Shown in pieces: positions 1 through 7,704 of a DNA stretch of 64,000 nt (position 1 is the stretch's first letter; each line of letters begins with the position of its first letter). Source of the stretch: DASXHY01 sp036272195 (GTDB taxonomy: Bacteria; Verrucomicrobiota; Verrucomicrobiia; Limisphaerales; DASXHY01); assembly GCA_036272195.1 (NCBI GenBank), contig DATAZE010000016.1:10654-74653 (forward strand), in the 5' to 3' direction. Position numbers and translations under genes: made by a program. A model generated the notes under the pieces. The model was given only the letters and a program-made list of their open reading frames with translations. It made no database searches and was not told the DNA's origin.

Positions 1-365
1 CGAACGTGACGGAAGTCAGCGCGACGGTGGGTTTTGTGGAAACCGTTATCGGCAATAACAATCTCATCGTCCACCAATTGCTCGAGCAACAGGCCACGCG
101 ATTTCCGGTGCTCGTGACGTTATTCCGGCGCTCGAATAACCTGGTGATTGCCAGTTTTCGCAGCCGCAACGGCGAGGCGTTGAAGGTGGCGGAGAAATTC
201 CAGGGCGGCGGCCACGCCAATGCCAGCGGCGCCATTCTGCCCAAGTCGGTGAGGACGATTTCTGACGCCGTCGCTTATTTACGGCAGGTTTTAAGTCCGA
301 AAAGGGAAGCGCCCTTGAACAGTCTGGAAAATATTTTTGCTGAGATTGATGCGGCACGGAAGTGA
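1..365 (+). CDS. DHH-family phosphoesterase, C-terminal part (cut by window edge)
   Basis: The frame is open to the left edge, so only the last ~120 residues are present. The glycine-rich motif GGGHANASGA at about 66 residues from the visible end of the gene's start is the signature of the DHHA1 substrate-binding domain found in NrnA-type oligoribonucleases, pAp phosphatases and RecJ relatives. The metal-binding DHH half would lie upstream. By family, such proteins hydrolyse short RNA or DNA oligonucleotides or pAp in the cytoplasm; which substrate applies cannot be told from this fragment. The GTG at position 6 is probably internal. Confidence 0.75.
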   Translation, partial: NVTEVSATVGFVETVIGNNNLIVHQLLEQQATRFPVLVTLFRRSNNLVIASFRSRNGEALKVAEKFQGGGHANASGAILPKSVRTISDAVAYLRQVLSPKREAPLNSLENIFAEIDAARK

Positions 366-409
366 GATGGGTATCCACAGGGACACTGGGATGGAAAGTC
401 CAGTGAACC

Positions 410-434
410 CGCAGGCTGGAAAGCCTGCGCTACG
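410..434. repeat. Hairpin repeat, GGCTGGAAAGCC variant
   Basis: An 8-bp perfect stem (CGCAGGCT at 410-417, AGCCTGCG at 422-429) with a GGAA loop is followed by CTACG. It sits between two convergent genes and could also help end transcription, but no T-run follows. It shares its layout with the GGCGAGACGCC hairpins elsewhere in the window. Confidence 0.6.
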
Positions 435-495
435 TTTGGCTCGGTTCGGCTTTGCCTTTTCGCGATTTCTCAAGCCAGCCAGTCGTGCTCCCGTT

Positions 496-2073
496 CTATC
501 GCAACTCGTGCCCAGGGATGCTGCAGGTGGGCTTCTCGCCTACGGGTCCGATGGTGTACTCGCCGCCCTTGCCGCAATGAAGCGGCATTTTAGCCCTTCC
601 TAAAAACGGTCGGAGATCGTCCCACGTCGGGACATCGGTTTCCTTTTTATTGTTCTCCAAGGCCCACTGCTGTTTCGCGGCGTCGATGATTCGCAGATTG
701 TTGATGCACTGATTTTTTTGCGAGGTTTCCCGGGCCTTGGCGAAACCGGGAAGCGCGACAGCGGCGAGCATCGCGGGCACAACCGCGGACGCCGCCAAGA
801 CATTTCCACTGCCCTGATTTCCGTTCGCGACGGTCATCCAGCCTTCGTCGGTGTTAGCGCCCACGGCAAAGGTGAACGCTGCCTGGTCGGGATTCAGAAA
901 TGATTTCAACAACTCTTTCACTTGCGGCGGGGCGTCCTGATGCATCTGCAGCGCCTGTTGCTGAATTTTCACAACGGTCTGACCGAAGCGCTGGCTGAGG
1001 AAGCAGAATTGATTTCCCTGTGTTGGCAAACCATCGGCGAGCTTTTTAAATTCATCGGTGGATTTCAAGCCGGGTTTTCCGCCTTTCACCGCGAGGGCTT
1101 CGCGAATGAGCGCGTCGCTGGTGGCGATAAACAAATAACCTCCACTGACGGCGATGCTGGGCCGCAGACTCACCAGCGGAATCGGGACGGGAACCGTACG
1201 CATCTTCACGCCGTCCTTGTCTTCACTGATTACCTGCTTCCCTGCATTTTTGGCGAGTTCAGCATCGATGCGACTGAAAATGGCATCGTTCTTCACTTTG
1301 ACGACCAGCATGATGCCAGGTTCCGGGATGTCCAACGGCTCTTGGGTGGGCAGTGGAACCGTGATCATGTGGGAAGGATCGAGCGTCACGACAATGCCGA
1401 ATTCGCCACCGAGCGAATCGACAGCATCCTCCCATTTCATATGGGCGCCCTGCGCGAATTCCCGGCGAAATCTATCGAGGGAATCTTTTGCCTGCGGAAA
1501 GCCTGATTCGTCGCACTCTTTTTCAATGATCGACCAGACTTGTGAGGCATCGAGATCGTAAAACATGGCCATGGCTGTGTTCGCGGGCAGCAGGTCCAGT
1601 CCGGTCAGCTCATGGGGTTCCTTGCCGAAAATCTTCCAGATAAAACCATTTCCCTGGCCGGAATAATGATGGACGATCAGTTTGTTGTGATAAAATCCGG
1701 GCTCGCGTGCGATTGAACTCATTCCGAGACCACTGATTTGTTCCAGGCCACTTTCCTTGACCAGTTTGGTCACGACGGTGAAAGCGTGGTCGATGTCCTG
1801 CTGCTGGTCCCGGACGTCGGGAAGGGAGGAAACTACCTGATGCAAGTTACCGATCTTGCTCGAAAGATTGTTGAGCCATTGTTCAGTGCTGAGATAAAGA
1901 TAAAAGCTGCCGCCCGGGTCGAGTTTGGAGGTTACTTCGTTGAAGCTATTTTTTTCGGCGGACTTGATTTCACCGGAGGCTGCGGGCGCATTTTTTGGTT
2001 TGCAGCCTTCGACTAAAAAGAAAGTGGTTCCTGTGAGAGCTAAAATGATGGCGAGTGCGCAGAATTTTTTCAT
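496..2073 (-). CDS. Lipoprotein with pseudopilin-like C-terminal tail
   Basis: 525 aa. The N-terminus is a lipoprotein signal with lipobox-like LVEGC near residue 24, so the mature protein should be anchored in the envelope. The long middle part has no motif I can name. The C-terminal ~95 residues begin with a hydrophobic stretch (VVPAMLAAVALPGFAKARE), then NQCINNLRIIDAAKQQWALE and a short Cys-containing end (YTIGPVGEKPTCSIPGH). This is the layout of type II secretion pseudopilins common in Verrucomicrobiota, here at the C-terminus instead of the N-terminus. It stands alone, downstream of parA on the same strand with a gap of about 130 bases. Function unknown. Confidence 0.7.
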   Translation of the reverse strand: MKKFCALAIILALTGTTFFLVEGCKPKNAPAASGEIKSAEKNSFNEVTSKLDPGGSFYLYLSTEQWLNNLSSKIGNLHQVVSSLPDVRDQQQDIDHAFTVVTKLVKESGLEQISGLGMSSIAREPGFYHNKLIVHHYSGQGNGFIWKIFGKEPHELTGLDLLPANTAMAMFYDLDASQVWSIIEKECDESGFPQAKDSLDRFRREFAQGAHMKWEDAVDSLGGEFGIVVTLDPSHMITVPLPTQEPLDIPEPGIMLVVKVKNDAIFSRIDAELAKNAGKQVISEDKDGVKMRTVPVPIPLVSLRPSIAVSGGYLFIATSDALIREALAVKGGKPGLKSTDEFKKLADGLPTQGNQFCFLSQRFGQTVVKIQQQALQMHQDAPPQVKELLKSFLNPDQAAFTFAVGANTDEGWMTVANGNQGSGNVLAASAVVPAMLAAVALPGFAKARETSQKNQCINNLRIIDAAKQQWALENNKKETDVPTWDDLRPFLGRAKMPLHCGKGGEYTIGPVGEKPTCSIPGHELR

Positions 2074-2202
2074 AGGCAGACAGCTGGGTTCACCGATCCA
2101 TGTGCGGAGATAGCAGCGGTTTCTCGGGGGAATGTAAAGCCAATTGTGCGCCGGCAGTAACTGACGCGAGCCTCACGACATTTCTACGAGGTTAAATGAA
2201 TT

Positions 2203-2979
2203 TCAAATCCCCACCCTGCTTAAAAATTCCTGCGCCAGAACTTCGTAGGCGGCGGAGCCGCTGCTGTATTTATCGTAGTGAATGATCGGCTTGCCGAAGC
2301 TGGGTGCTTCCGCGAGACGTGTGCTGCGGGGAATCATGGTTTCAAACACGCGCTCGCCAAAATGCTGGCGCACTTCGTCCACGACCTGATTGGCGAGCTT
2401 GGTGCGGCCATCGAACATCGTCATCACGACGCCCAGCAACTCCAACCGGGGGTTGATACCGTTGTCGCGCACCTGACCGAGAATGCGGTTGATCATCGAG
2501 ATGCCTTCCAGCGCGTAATACTCGCATTGCAACGGAATCAACAGGCCGTCGGCTGCGGCGAATGCGTTCAGCGTGAGAACGCCGAGCGAAGGTGGACAAT
2601 CGAGGATGATTAAATCGAATTGTCCGCTCGCGAGGACGGGTTGCAGCGCTTGGGTCACGCGTTGCAAATAGTTTTCCACGCGCGCGAGTTCAATATCCGC
2701 GCCGCACAAATCCACTTCGCTGGGAATAACGCTCAGGCGCTCGAAGGCGGTGGGACGCACTTTTTCCAGCAACGTCCCCTCGCCCAGCAACACGCGGTAG
2801 GCGCTGCCGCCCTCGATTTTTTCGAGACCCACGCCGCTGGTGGCGTTCGCCTGCGGGTCGAGGTCGAACAACAGAACGCGCTTGCCCACAGCCGCCACGC
2901 ACGCGGCGAGGTTCACCGCCGTGGTGGTTTTTCCGACGCCGCCTTTTTGATTGGCGACTGCAACGACTTTGATTGGCAC
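2203..2979 (-). CDS. parA: ParA/Soj-family chromosome-partitioning ATPase
   Basis: 258 aa, full length for chromosomal ParA. The deviant Walker A motif KGGVGKTTTAVNLA is at residues 11-24, DLDPQANAT at about 40 and LDCPPSLGVLTLNA at about 125. Members bind ATP and DNA and, with ParB bound at parS, separate newly copied origins. No parB lies beside it in this window, and no parS-like 16-mer was noticed. The gene starts with GTG. A TAGAAT box lies exactly six bases upstream, preceded at 16 bp by TTGGCA, and there is no Shine-Dalgarno sequence, so the mRNA may be leaderless. Confidence 0.92.
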   Translation of the reverse strand: MPIKVVAVANQKGGVGKTTTAVNLAACVAAVGKRVLLFDLDPQANATSGVGLEKIEGGSAYRVLLGEGTLLEKVRPTAFERLSVIPSEVDLCGADIELARVENYLQRVTQALQPVLASGQFDLIILDCPPSLGVLTLNAFAAADGLLIPLQCEYYALEGISMINRILGQVRDNGINPRLELLGVVMTMFDGRTKLANQVVDEVRQHFGERVFETMIPRSTRLAEAPSFGKPIIHYDKYSSGSAAYEVLAQEFLSRVGI

Positions 2980-2985
2980 GCGAAG

Positions 2986-3013
2986 ATTCTAATTGCCGGC
3001 GAGAAATTGCCAA
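2986..3013 (-). promoter_or_regulatory. Predicted sigma70-type promoter of parA, leaderless geometry
   Basis: On the minus strand TTGGCA (3013-3008), a 16-bp spacer and TAGAAT (2991-2986) are followed by six bases and then the GTG start of parA. Transcription would begin at or next to the start codon. Confidence 0.5.
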
Positions 3014-3029
3014 TGGCCAAATTGATTTA

Positions 3030-3125
3030 GCCACGGAAAGGCTTCCATAGCCACAGATGAACACAGATATTCACAGCTCCAAAAAATTTGGACGCGAATT
3101 TCACGAATGAACACGAATCCAAGCG
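3030..3125. repeat. Intergenic repeat block (TAGCCACAGATG and CGCGAATTTCACGAAT types)
   Basis: This gap between divergent parA and hpf contains AGCCACAGATGAACACAGAT around 3050 and GCGAATTTCACGAATGAA around 3093. Both types recur together at 14515-14585, and the first again at 12829-12841. The shared order suggests copies of one composite element. No ORF is apparent here. Confidence 0.5.
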
Positions 3126-3191
3126 GTCGAAATTCATGCCTTTCTTATCTGCGCGCCTCTGTATTTATCTGCCGGGTTGAAAATTTGGCGA

Positions 3192-3219
3192 TTGAAAATT
3201 AAGAAGGGCGAGGCATCTT
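3192..3219 (+). promoter_or_regulatory. Predicted promoter of hpf, leaderless geometry
   Basis: TTGAAA (3192-3197), a 16-bp spacer and CATCTT (3214-3219) are followed by six bases and the ATG of hpf. The -10 box is weak; the spacing matches that of parA, cobA-hemD and aroB. Confidence 0.35.
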
Positions 3220-3225
3220 GTCGGT

Positions 3226-3579
3226 ATGAAGTTGATCCTCTCCACGCACAACGTAACATTGACTGATGCCATTGAGAAGCACGTGCTCGCGAAGCTCGAC
3301 AAATTGGATCGCTTGAATTCGCGCGTCGTGCACGCTCGAGTCACGCTCGAGCACGATCACATGCGGGTCCCGGAGCGGCAATTCTGCTGTTCGATGCGGC
3401 TGAGTGTCCGCGGCCCGGACCTGTTCGCGGAAGATCGCGAGAGTGATTTGTATACCGCGATCGACCTGGTGGAAAAAAAGATCGAGCAGCAAATCCGCAA
3501 GCGCCAAAGCAAAAACAAGGCGCGCAAACATAAAGTCGCCGCGCGCACGAAACGCACCCGGCAGGAAGCTGCGCTCTGA
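3226..3579 (+). CDS. hpf: Ribosome hibernation promoting factor, short HPF/RaiA family
   Basis: 117 aa, the length of short-form HPF. It begins MKLILSTHNVTLTDAIEKHV and shows the expected alternation of strands and helices, ending DLYTAIDLVEKKIEQQIRK and a very basic tail (about residues 82-117, rich in Lys and Arg). Family members bind the 30S decoding region and tRNA path to inactivate ribosomes in stationary phase, as 100S dimers or as stalled 70S. The C-terminal dimerisation domain of long HPF is absent. The next gene starts about 100 bases downstream. Confidence 0.9.
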   Translation: MKLILSTHNVTLTDAIEKHVLAKLDKLDRLNSRVVHARVTLEHDHMRVPERQFCCSMRLSVRGPDLFAEDRESDLYTAIDLVEKKIEQQIRKRQSKNKARKHKVAARTKRTRQEAAL

Positions 3580-3679
3580 TCAGGGCGGAAGGAAGAATGC
3601 GGAATGCGGAATTCATGGCGGGCCGGGGGCTTCGTCTTCGGATCGCTTGTGCGCGCGCGGCTTTTCGTTCCTTCTTTTC

Positions 3680-4915
3680 ATGATTCTTCGCGCGCGTGTT
3701 GTTCTTCCCATTTCGCGGCCACCCATTGAAGATGGCGCGGTTTTCATCTCGGGCAATCGCATCGCGCAGGTCGGCGCATGGAGGGATTTTACCGATCCAG
3801 CAGACGTCGTCGATCTGGGTGATGCGATCCTGATGCCGGGGCTCATCAATGCCCATTGTCATCTCGATTACACCGACATGGCCGGGTTGATGCCGCCGCA
3901 AAAATCGTTCGTTGATTGGATACGGCTGATGCTGGCCGCGAAATCCACCTGGAATTACAGCGAATTTGCGGAGTCATGGATTCGCGGCGCGCACATGTTG
4001 AGACGGACGGGGACGACAACGGTGGTTGATTTTGAAACGGTTCCTGAGTTGTTGCCCGATGTCTGGTCGGCAACGCCGTTGCGGATCATTTCTCTGCTGG
4101 AAATGACCGGCGTGAAAAGCCGGCGCGAGCCGCGCGCTATTTTGCAGGACAATGTGGAACACATTCGCACCCTGCCCGGCGGACGATGCCGGCCGGGACT
4201 CGGGCCACACGCGCCCTACTCCACCGTTTCTGAACTCCTGAGTCTCGGGGCGGACATGGCGCGGCGGAGACATTGGCCACTCTCGATTCACGTCGCGGAA
4301 TCGATGGAGGAATTTGAGATGTTCATGAAAGGCCGCGGCGTGATGTTCGATTGGTTACGGCGCAATAATCGCGACATGAGCGATTGCGGGCTTGGCTCGC
4401 CGGTCAAACACCTGGATCGTCACGGTGTTTTGGGCGAGAATTGCCTGGCTGTTCACGTGAATTATCTCGCCCCGGGTGACGCGCGGCTGCTCCGTAAGAA
4501 AAAAACGAGTGTGGTGCATTGTCCGCGCAGCCATTTTTATTTTGGCCACGCGCAATTCCCCTTTAACACATTCACGCGGGAAAGGATCAATGTCTGCCTC
4601 GGAACCGACAGCCTGGCGACGGTGTATAAAAAGCCCCGACAGATAGTGGAGTTGAATATGTTTGCCGAAATGCAGGCGTTTGCTGCGCGACATGCTCGCG
4701 TTTCTCCTGAAACAATTTTGCAAATGGCCACCGTTAATGGCGCGCGCGCGCTGGGCATGGCGGGGCAAATCGGGGACATTTCGGAGAAAGCAATGGCGGA
4801 TCTGATTGCGTTTCCGTTTGACGGGAAGCTCGCCGACGCGGCAGAAGCGGCGGTGCACCATGCGGGTGATGTCAGCGCCAGTATGATTGATGGTGAGTGG
4901 GTTCCGGTACGTTAA
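3680..4915 (+). CDS. Metal-dependent amidohydrolase, deaminase-like (MTA/SAH or aminofutalosine deaminase group)
   Basis: 411 aa using the ATG at 3680. The open frame reaches back to 3404 but overlaps hpf, and its extra 92 residues look non-coding. The fold signature is complete: HCHLD (metal site, ~residue 62), GLGPHAPYS (~174), SIHVAES (~200), HVNYL (~255), HCPRSH (~282) and GTDSLAT (~309), ending in a composite domain. Such enzymes use a divalent metal to deaminate or dechlorinate purine- or pyrimidine-like rings. The exact substrate is open. Aminofutalosine deaminase of the futalosine menaquinone route is a reasonable guess, but no mqn gene lies nearby. Confidence 0.8.
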   Translation: MILRARVVLPISRPPIEDGAVFISGNRIAQVGAWRDFTDPADVVDLGDAILMPGLINAHCHLDYTDMAGLMPPQKSFVDWIRLMLAAKSTWNYSEFAESWIRGAHMLRRTGTTTVVDFETVPELLPDVWSATPLRIISLLEMTGVKSRREPRAILQDNVEHIRTLPGGRCRPGLGPHAPYSTVSELLSLGADMARRRHWPLSIHVAESMEEFEMFMKGRGVMFDWLRRNNRDMSDCGLGSPVKHLDRHGVLGENCLAVHVNYLAPGDARLLRKKKTSVVHCPRSHFYFGHAQFPFNTFTRERINVCLGTDSLATVYKKPRQIVELNMFAEMQAFAARHARVSPETILQMATVNGARALGMAGQIGDISEKAMADLIAFPFDGKLADAAEAAVHHAGDVSASMIDGEWVPVR

Positions 4916-5053
4916 AGTGTTAAATCGTTAAATTGTGTGGGATGTTTGGCTCGCAGAATCCATTCGGAAAAAGATTAGAGCCTCCTTACGTCGGCTGTTA
5001 TGAGGTCACATTTCAGCTCGTAAATCGTAAATCGTAAATCGTAAATTCCCCTG
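4912..5053. repeat. Repeat-rich leader of bioF (GTAAATC tandem repeat and GATTAGAGCCTCC element)
   Basis: It holds GTTAAATCGTTAAATTG (from about 4919), an element GATTAGAGCCTCCTTACGTC (4974-4993) that recurs near 21160 and 26188, and three to four tandem GTAAATC units at 5020-5046 that end 7 bases before the bioF start codon. A TAAATT at 5042-5047 lies six bases before the GTG and might act as a -10 box, but there is no good -35. Confidence 0.6.
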
Positions 5054-6253
5054 GTGAATGATTTTAACGCCGCGCTCAACGAACGCCTTGCCGCCATCCG
5101 CAAACAAGGTTTGTATCGGGAATTGCGCCGCGTTGATTCGCCGCAATCACCACGTATCGAGATAGGCGGAAAAGCGCTCCTCAATTTTTCCTCAAACGAT
5201 TATCTCGGTTTAGCCAATGAGCCGGTCATCAAAGAGGCGGCGATTCAAGCGGTGGAAAAATTCGGCGCGGGCGCCGGTGCGTCGCGGTTAATTTGCGGTT
5301 CGCTGGCGCCGCATCATGAACTGGAGGAGGCGCTCGCCACATTCAAAGGAACCGAGGCGGCCCTGACTTTTTCGACCGGCTATGCTGCGGCGATTGGGAC
5401 CATTGGCGCATTGCTCACGAAGGACGACGTCATCGTCATCGATAAATTGGTCCACGCGTGCATCGTCGACGCGGCGCGATTGTGCGGGGCGAAGTTGCGC
5501 GTTTTTTCGCATAACGATCTTAGTGAATTAGAAGACATTTTGAAGTGGGCGGTCGAAATCCAAGGTCCAAGGTCCAAGGTCCAAGGTCAGTCGCGGGTTC
5601 TTATCGTCACTGAAAGTGTTTTCTCGATGGACGGCGACCAGGCGGCATTGCGAGAAATTGTGGAGCTGAAAAATAAATACGGTGCGTGGCTCATGGTGGA
5701 TGAGGCGCATGCGACCGGCCTTTACGGCAAATACCGCCGCGGCCTGGCGGAGGAACTCGGCGTCAGCGGTGAAATTGAAGTGCAAATGGGAACATTGGGG
5801 AAGGCGTTGGGTGCGAGCGGTGGTTATATTTGTGGATCCCGGCCATTGATTGATTTTTTAGTTAATCGCGCCCGGAGTTTTATTTTTTCAACCGCGCCAG
5901 TCCCAGCGGCAGCGGCAGCGGCAGCGGCGGGAGTGCGTTTTGTTCAATCTGAAGCGGGCGAGGCGCGAAGAAATCTCCTCTGGAAAAGAGTCGAAGAATT
6001 TCACGCGGCTTTTGGGAAGCCTCCTCCTGCTTATCGCAGCGCCATTATCCCGATCATCATCGGTGATGAAACGGAAGCGGTGGAAACAGCGGCCGCTTTG
6101 TTGAAAAAAAATATTTTTGTTCCTGCGATTCGATACCCGACGGTCGCGCGAGGCGAGGCCCGGTTGCGGGTGACCGTGACCGCGGCCCATGAAGTGGGAG
6201 AGGTCAACTCTGTCGCGACTGCTGTGCAGCAACTGGTAAATTGTAAATCGTGA
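5054..6253 (+). CDS. bioF: 8-amino-7-oxononanoate synthase
   Basis: 399 aa, slightly longer than usual. It is a PLP enzyme joining pimeloyl-ACP/CoA and alanine in biotin synthesis. Visible motifs are FSSNDYLGLANEP (~50), GAGASRLICGS (~75), MVDEAHATGLYG (~216) and the PLP-lysine region QMGTLGKALGASGGYICGS (~245). The start is GTG; an out-of-frame ATG at 5058 was excluded. Four exact CCAAGGT heptamers at 5560-5587 add IQGPRSKVQGQS between helix and strand, where other BioF proteins are shorter. The last codons and stop lie in a GTAAATTGTAAATCGTGAATC repeat, and the GTGA is shared with bioA. No bioB or bioD is in the window. Confidence 0.93.
   Translation: MNDFNAALNERLAAIRKQGLYRELRRVDSPQSPRIEIGGKALLNFSSNDYLGLANEPVIKEAAIQAVEKFGAGAGASRLICGSLAPHHELEEALATFKGTEAALTFSTGYAAAIGTIGALLTKDDVIVIDKLVHACIVDAARLCGAKLRVFSHNDLSELEDILKWAVEIQGPRSKVQGQSRVLIVTESVFSMDGDQAALREIVELKNKYGAWLMVDEAHATGLYGKYRRGLAEELGVSGEIEVQMGTLGKALGASGGYICGSRPLIDFLVNRARSFIFSTAPVPAAAAAAAAGVRFVQSEAGEARRNLLWKRVEEFHAAFGKPPPAYRSAIIPIIIGDETEAVETAAALLKKNIFVPAIRYPTVARGEARLRVTVTAAHEVGEVNSVATAVQQLVNCKS
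5560..5587. repeat. Heptanucleotide tandem repeat (CCAAGGT x4) inside bioF
   Basis: Four perfect CCAAGGT units lie in the bioF coding region. Seven is not a multiple of three, so gain or loss of a unit would shift the frame. Confidence 0.95.
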
Positions 6254-7704
6254 ATCATAAACCATTATCGCTGGGTCGACTGGACCATAAATTCGTGTGG
6301 CATCCGTTCACACAGATGCGGGATTGGCTGAAGCGGGAGCCGATTGTGATCGTTTCGGGCAAAGACGCGACCCTGCACGACGCGAAGGGCCGAGAGTTTC
6401 TCGATGCCAACTCTTCGATTTGGACCAATCTTCACGGTCACAATCATCCAAAAATCAATACCGCGATAAACCGGCAGTTGAGAAAAATCGCGCATTCATC
6501 GGCATTGGGTTTTGCCAATGAACCGGCGAGTTTACTGGCGGAAAAACTGGTTCAATTGGCGAATCCGAAATCGGCCGGGGATTCAAGGCTTGAGAGAGTC
6601 TTACCCCGCCTTGGTAAAGTTTTCTTTTCCGATGATGGTTCGACCGCAATGGAAGTGGCGCTGAAACTTGCCTATGAATTCGCGCGGCGAACGGGTCGGC
6701 GCAAGCCGAAGTTTCTTTCGCTGGAGGGCGCTTATCACGGCGATACGGTCGGGGCGGTTTCGCTCGGGCACATCGATTTGTTTCATAAAGCCTATGGCGG
6801 GCTGTTGTTCAAATCGGACAAAGTCGCCGCGCCTTATTGCTATCGCTGCCCATTCAACCGCGCGAAGCCGGAACGGAGGGACGCGCGGGAATATCGCCAA
6901 TGCAAGTGGGAGTGCATTGGCAAACTCGAACAAAAATTCGCCGCGCAAAAGAAAAAACCGGAGCGGTATGCCGCCTTCGCTTTCGAGCCGCTGATGCAGG
7001 GCGCGGCGGGAATGATTGCGCAACCGGAAGGTTGGCTGAGACGCGCTGCGGAGATCGCACGCGGACACGGCGCGCAATTAATTGCTGACGAAGTCATGAC
7101 GGGGTTTGGGAGGACTAATTCAAAATTAAAAAGTGAAAATTCAAGAGCGCTGCTGGCGTGTCACGCGGAGGGCGTACAGCCGGATTTTGCCGCGCTGGCG
7201 AAGGGATTGACCGGCGGTTATCTGCCGATGGCGGCGACGCTCACGACGCAAAAAGTGTTTGATGCGTTCCTGGGAGAATACGAGGAGTTCAAAACATTTT
7301 TTCACGGACATAGTTATACCGGCAATCAACTGGGGGCATCCGCCGGGTTGGCGAGCCTGGAGATTTTGCAAAGCGGCGAATCCATCCGCTCGCGGGAGAT
7401 TTTGGAACGGACGTTGCGTGAGGAACTGGCGACTTTATGGGGACTGCCGAATGTGGGTGATATCCGGCGGGTCGGTCTGGTCGCCGGAATTGAACTGGTG
7501 CGAAATTGGCGGACGCGGGAACCGTTTGATTTATGCGAGCGCGCGGGAATTCGCGTTTGCGAGGCCATGGCGAAAAGGGGTGTCTTGACGCGGCCCATCG
7601 GCAACGTAATTGTCTTGATGCCGCCCTATTGCACCACTCCAGTCCAGGCGCGGCGAATGGTCAGGGCTATTTACGAGGCGTGCGATGAAACTCTTGGGCA
7701 ATAA
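6250..7704 (+). CDS. bioA: Adenosylmethionine-8-amino-7-oxononanoate aminotransferase
   Basis: 484 aa (typical ~430-450). It transfers an amino group from S-adenosylmethionine to make 7,8-diaminopelargonate. Motifs: HPFTQM (~18), FSDDGSTAMEVALKLAYE (~118), GAYHGDTVGAVS (~160), IADEVMTGFGR (~278), the PLP-lysine region LAKGLTGGYLPMAATLTT (~317) and FFHGHSYTGN (~350). Between GFGR and the conserved LLACHAEGVQPDF there is an AT-rich in-frame insert giving NSKLKSENSRA (7117-7150), absent from typical BioA. It starts with GTG in a 4-base overlap with bioF, and its end overlaps the next gene by 20 bases, implying one operon. Confidence 0.93.
   Translation: MNHKPLSLGRLDHKFVWHPFTQMRDWLKREPIVIVSGKDATLHDAKGREFLDANSSIWTNLHGHNHPKINTAINRQLRKIAHSSALGFANEPASLLAEKLVQLANPKSAGDSRLERVLPRLGKVFFSDDGSTAMEVALKLAYEFARRTGRRKPKFLSLEGAYHGDTVGAVSLGHIDLFHKAYGGLLFKSDKVAAPYCYRCPFNRAKPERRDAREYRQCKWECIGKLEQKFAAQKKKPERYAAFAFEPLMQGAAGMIAQPEGWLRRAAEIARGHGAQLIADEVMTGFGRTNSKLKSENSRALLACHAEGVQPDFAALAKGLTGGYLPMAATLTTQKVFDAFLGEYEEFKTFFHGHSYTGNQLGASAGLASLEILQSGESIRSREILERTLREELATLWGLPNVGDIRRVGLVAGIELVRNWRTREPFDLCERAGIRVCEAMAKRGVLTRPIGNVIVLMPPYCTTPVQARRMVRAIYEACDETLGQ

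Noticed and set aside
5020..5046. Tandem GTAAATC units considered as a CRISPR remnant
   Set aside because: Units are 7-9 bases with no spacers and no cas gene nearby.
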